Below, piece by piece: positions 61,638-64,000 of a stretch of DNA of 64,000 bases. Below the pieces are notes generated by a model, which made no database searches, was not told the origin of the DNA, and worked only from the letters and a program-made list of their open reading frames with translations. The stretch is from Himantopus leucocephalus (Eukaryota; Chordata; Aves; Charadriiformes; Recurvirostridae). The translations under genes were made by a program, and so were the position numbers. The stretch spans positions 9,827,831 to 9,891,830 of the forward strand of contig RSEF01000002.1 in assembly GCA_003993805.1 (NCBI GenBank), written 5' to 3'. Every line of letters begins with the position of its first letter. Position 1 is the stretch's first letter.

Positions 61638-62700
61638 AGACTAGGAAAAACATCCGATGACTGCATGGTTCGTCTTCCTAGAAATACACCTGCATGCTTT
61701 CTGGAACACTAACTACATGCTGCCTCATAAACCTTAACAGTTCAAACTTTTGTATTTTGGTTAACTTCAATATTACACTATCATGAACATAAAACATACT
61801 ATTAGTTTTAGGCATTTAAAAAGCATCAAAGATTTCTCCTTACCCAAAACAAGATGAAGATGACACAATGATCCAATAGTTGAATGAATAAAAAAGTATT
61901 ATGCACTGTGTACTCAACAGGTCTTTTAATGAAGTAACTAAGCTGTACTGCTTTTGGGCAGAGCAGCTAAGGGAGCTATTAAAAAAAAAAAAGAAAAAAC
62001 TAGAGGAAAAAAGTCATTTACCACATAAAAAAATGCCACTTCTCTATGCTTAGATTTAAAGCTGAACGTAACAAGTCCATCTTGATCTTTCCCATTCCCC
62101 AGTATCATATTTAAAACACTCAACATGACAACTTGACAGCATTTCAAGCACAAGTCTCCAGATTAAAAACAGCTTACCAGCTTATCTTTATGTAATAGTT
62201 TATTTCTACATAATATTTTTCTTCATGTTTCATTGCAAAAGGTTACACAACATGCAGGTATTGTATATTCAGTTCCTGGAAATCGAGGCTTTACCATTTA
62301 AAAACAGACCTATGTTTTTGCTCGATAGTGAATTGAATTTCAGTATTTCTTGCTATGCAATACAGAAGAATAACATGTTTCATGAGGAACAGCCGCGTCT
62401 AAAACATAGGCTGGCAATGCAACTGTACTATTAACACCAGTTGAATGAAAACTTCTGGTAACAAATCACGACAGCATCTAGCAGTAAAAATCATAATGTC
62501 AAGAAGAACTCCTGAACCCAAGTCTGTGATGCAAACATAACATGTTATGAAGCACACTATGAATCCAGTCTCATTTATTACAGATAATCAAGCTCTCTAC
62601 CCCATCGTAACAACCACGTTCACTCCTACTACCGCATTATGCACAAGAACACATATGAACAGATACACCACGCTCACATACGACAAGCTTATTTTATCAC

Positions 62701-62738
62701 AAGTCTTATGAGGAGCGGCTGAGGGAACTGGGGCTGTT
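62701..62738 (+). mobile_element. CR1 LINE fragment running into assembly gap
   Basis: The sequence ATGAGGAGCGGCTGAGGGAA followed by CTGGGGCTGTT is the familiar CR1 segment that normally continues into a Leu/Glu-rich part near the 3' end. It is cut by the 100-N gap. After the gap no CR1 tail is visible, so the rest of the element is probably inside the gap. Confidence 0.85.
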
Positions 62739-62838
62739 NNNNNNNNNNNNNNNNNNNNNNNNNNNNNNNNNNNNNNNNNNNNNNNNNNNNNNNNNNNNNN
62801 NNNNNNNNNNNNNNNNNNNNNNNNNNNNNNNNNNNNNN
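62739..62838. other. Assembly gap (100 N)
   Basis: Exactly 100 N bases, the usual placeholder for a gap of unknown size. Confidence 0.99.
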
Positions 62839-64000
62839 TATAGCAATGTAACAATTGCATAACATGTCCCTCAACTAGTGTATTTCATGTTTTCTTTCCA
62901 AATTACACCTATAGGATAGCGTTTAGCTTCCTCAAAAAAATAAAGTAGAAAAATTAATTTCTACAGGAGCTAAGTTCTTTTTACCTTCTCAAAAAATACC
63001 TTTTTCTAGAGAGTTCATCATGATGCAAAGTCAGTCACTAACAATAAGCAAGAACAGAACTAATTATGATACACTGCCAGGAACTGAAGTTCTCTTTCTA
63101 ATGACTGCTTGAAAGAAATAGTACCTTATTTATTTAATTAATTAATATTCTAAAAAAGAATAACTACATCTAAATGCCAAACCACCAAAAAACATTTCCA
63201 AAGTCTGCTTGGACTTGAAAATATATTTGCTTTGGAAAAACATTTTACAAGTGTCATAGTCCTTGCCGCACAAACGTGCTGAACAGTGAATCAAGACCAA
63301 GTGTTGAAATGAATGAATGAAATCCACATGAACCCAGTTCTCAAACGGCTTTGGACACTGATAAGAAACTGCAACTCTCCAGAAACTCTCCAGCATCCTT
63401 CACAGCCACCAAAAGTTGTAGTTAAAACTGAGGCTGCATTACAGCAGAATATAACACATAACCAATCACATTACTTACTGGGGAGGTTGTTTGGTTAAGT
63501 CATTGACAACCATCATCTTAAATTATTCTGGACAACAAGTTCTATGTGACCTAAAATCTGAGGTATAGTATCTGATGCAATAAAGCATGGCTTGAGTGTT
63601 GTGAAAACAAGTGATACTAAGGCTATGTTTAATTTAGATGACCTGAAATGAGAGAACATTCAGAAGAACGTGACTTTCAGTGAAAGCTTGTCAAAGAAGC
63701 ATAAAGAGATTAAAAATTGCTATGCTTGAAAGCAAACCTGCCTGCCACAAGCTCATTCAAGTAGTAATGTTTTTTGGCACTAGTTCTTAGCTGGTACAAT
63801 AGACCATGAGCATATATTTGTCTTTCATGAATTGTAAACTCTATAGGCCTTTGACACTTAGAGGCGTTTCAGTGTGTGCACATTCCAATATAACTAAGTT
63901 ATAGTGACCAGTTGCATCAATCCACCTAATGAAGTAGGATGCAGCACCCACAGAGATCAAAACACAGCTAGCACTCCACCCACTTCCATTTAGGCACAAA

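Larger units (their letters stand above)
57398..64000 (-). other. RBM33: RBM33 intron 1 (partial)
   Basis: This noncoding stretch lies upstream of the first visible coding exon. No GC-rich block that could be exon 1 or a promoter island is visible, so the start codon lies further right or, less likely, in the 100-N gap. It holds two diverged direct repeats near 60.7 and 61.6 kb, an A/C-rich tract at 60903-60960, a T/G-rich tract near 59.2 kb and a CR1 fragment running into the gap. The largest open frame (57818-58360, plus, about 180 codons) has no recognisable domain and opens on TTG. Confidence 0.85.

Noticed and set aside
62597..62874. Minus-strand open frames across 62.6-62.9 kb
   Set aside because: They are kept open only by the unknown residues translated from the 100-N gap.
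1..64000. CRISPR arrays, operons, ribosome binding sites, terminators, integrated viruses
   Set aside because: No regularly spaced repeats, prokaryotic gene organisation or retroviral coding sequence were seen. The window is vertebrate intronic and exonic DNA.

Overview
The window is vertebrate nuclear DNA, most likely from a bird. It is AT-rich, with long introns and canonical GT-AG splice sites. It carries at least two clear 3' ends of CR1 LINEs, the dominant interspersed repeat of birds and other sauropsids, and one old MIR-like SINE. It has no bacterial features. It is draft assembly: two isolated N bases (14206, 56644) and one 100-N gap (62739-62838).

One gene fills the window: RBM33 (RNA-binding motif protein 33), read on the minus strand from right to left. 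I recovered 13 internal coding exons (57319-57397 down to 5838-6125). All splice phases are compatible, and together they give 2,393 coding bases, or 797 complete codons, with no stop. Exon 1 (start codon, promoter, CpG island) lies beyond the right edge. The C-terminal exons, including the RRM that names the protein, lie beyond the left edge. Exon numbers assume that one exon precedes the first one seen. Residue numbers count the first full codon of 'exon 2' as 1.

Layout: 57398-64000 intron 1, with a gap inside a CR1; 46668-57397 exons 2-6, encoding the acidic N-terminal region; 39979-40150 exon 7; 32714-32919 exon 8, with an Arg/Gly-rich basic patch; 30650-30956 exon 9, with a run of 24 glutamines; 26365-26423 the small exon 10; 9180-26364 a 17-kb intron; 5838-9179 a compact cluster of exons 11-14 rich in Pro, Gln and His, with a local GC-rich block; 1-5837 the start of the next intron. 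In other vertebrates RBM33 lies next to SHH, with the two genes converging, so SHH is expected to the left. Its regulatory elements could lie in these introns; that is inference.

The most unusual structure is a second, inverted copy of exon 8 with its upstream intron sequence, on the plus strand at about 29280-29517 in intron 9. It keeps the splice acceptor, has lost the end of the exon and the donor, and carries an in-frame stop. In the RBM33 pre-mRNA it would be antisense to exon 8 about 3.2 kb upstream, so the two could pair around exon 9.
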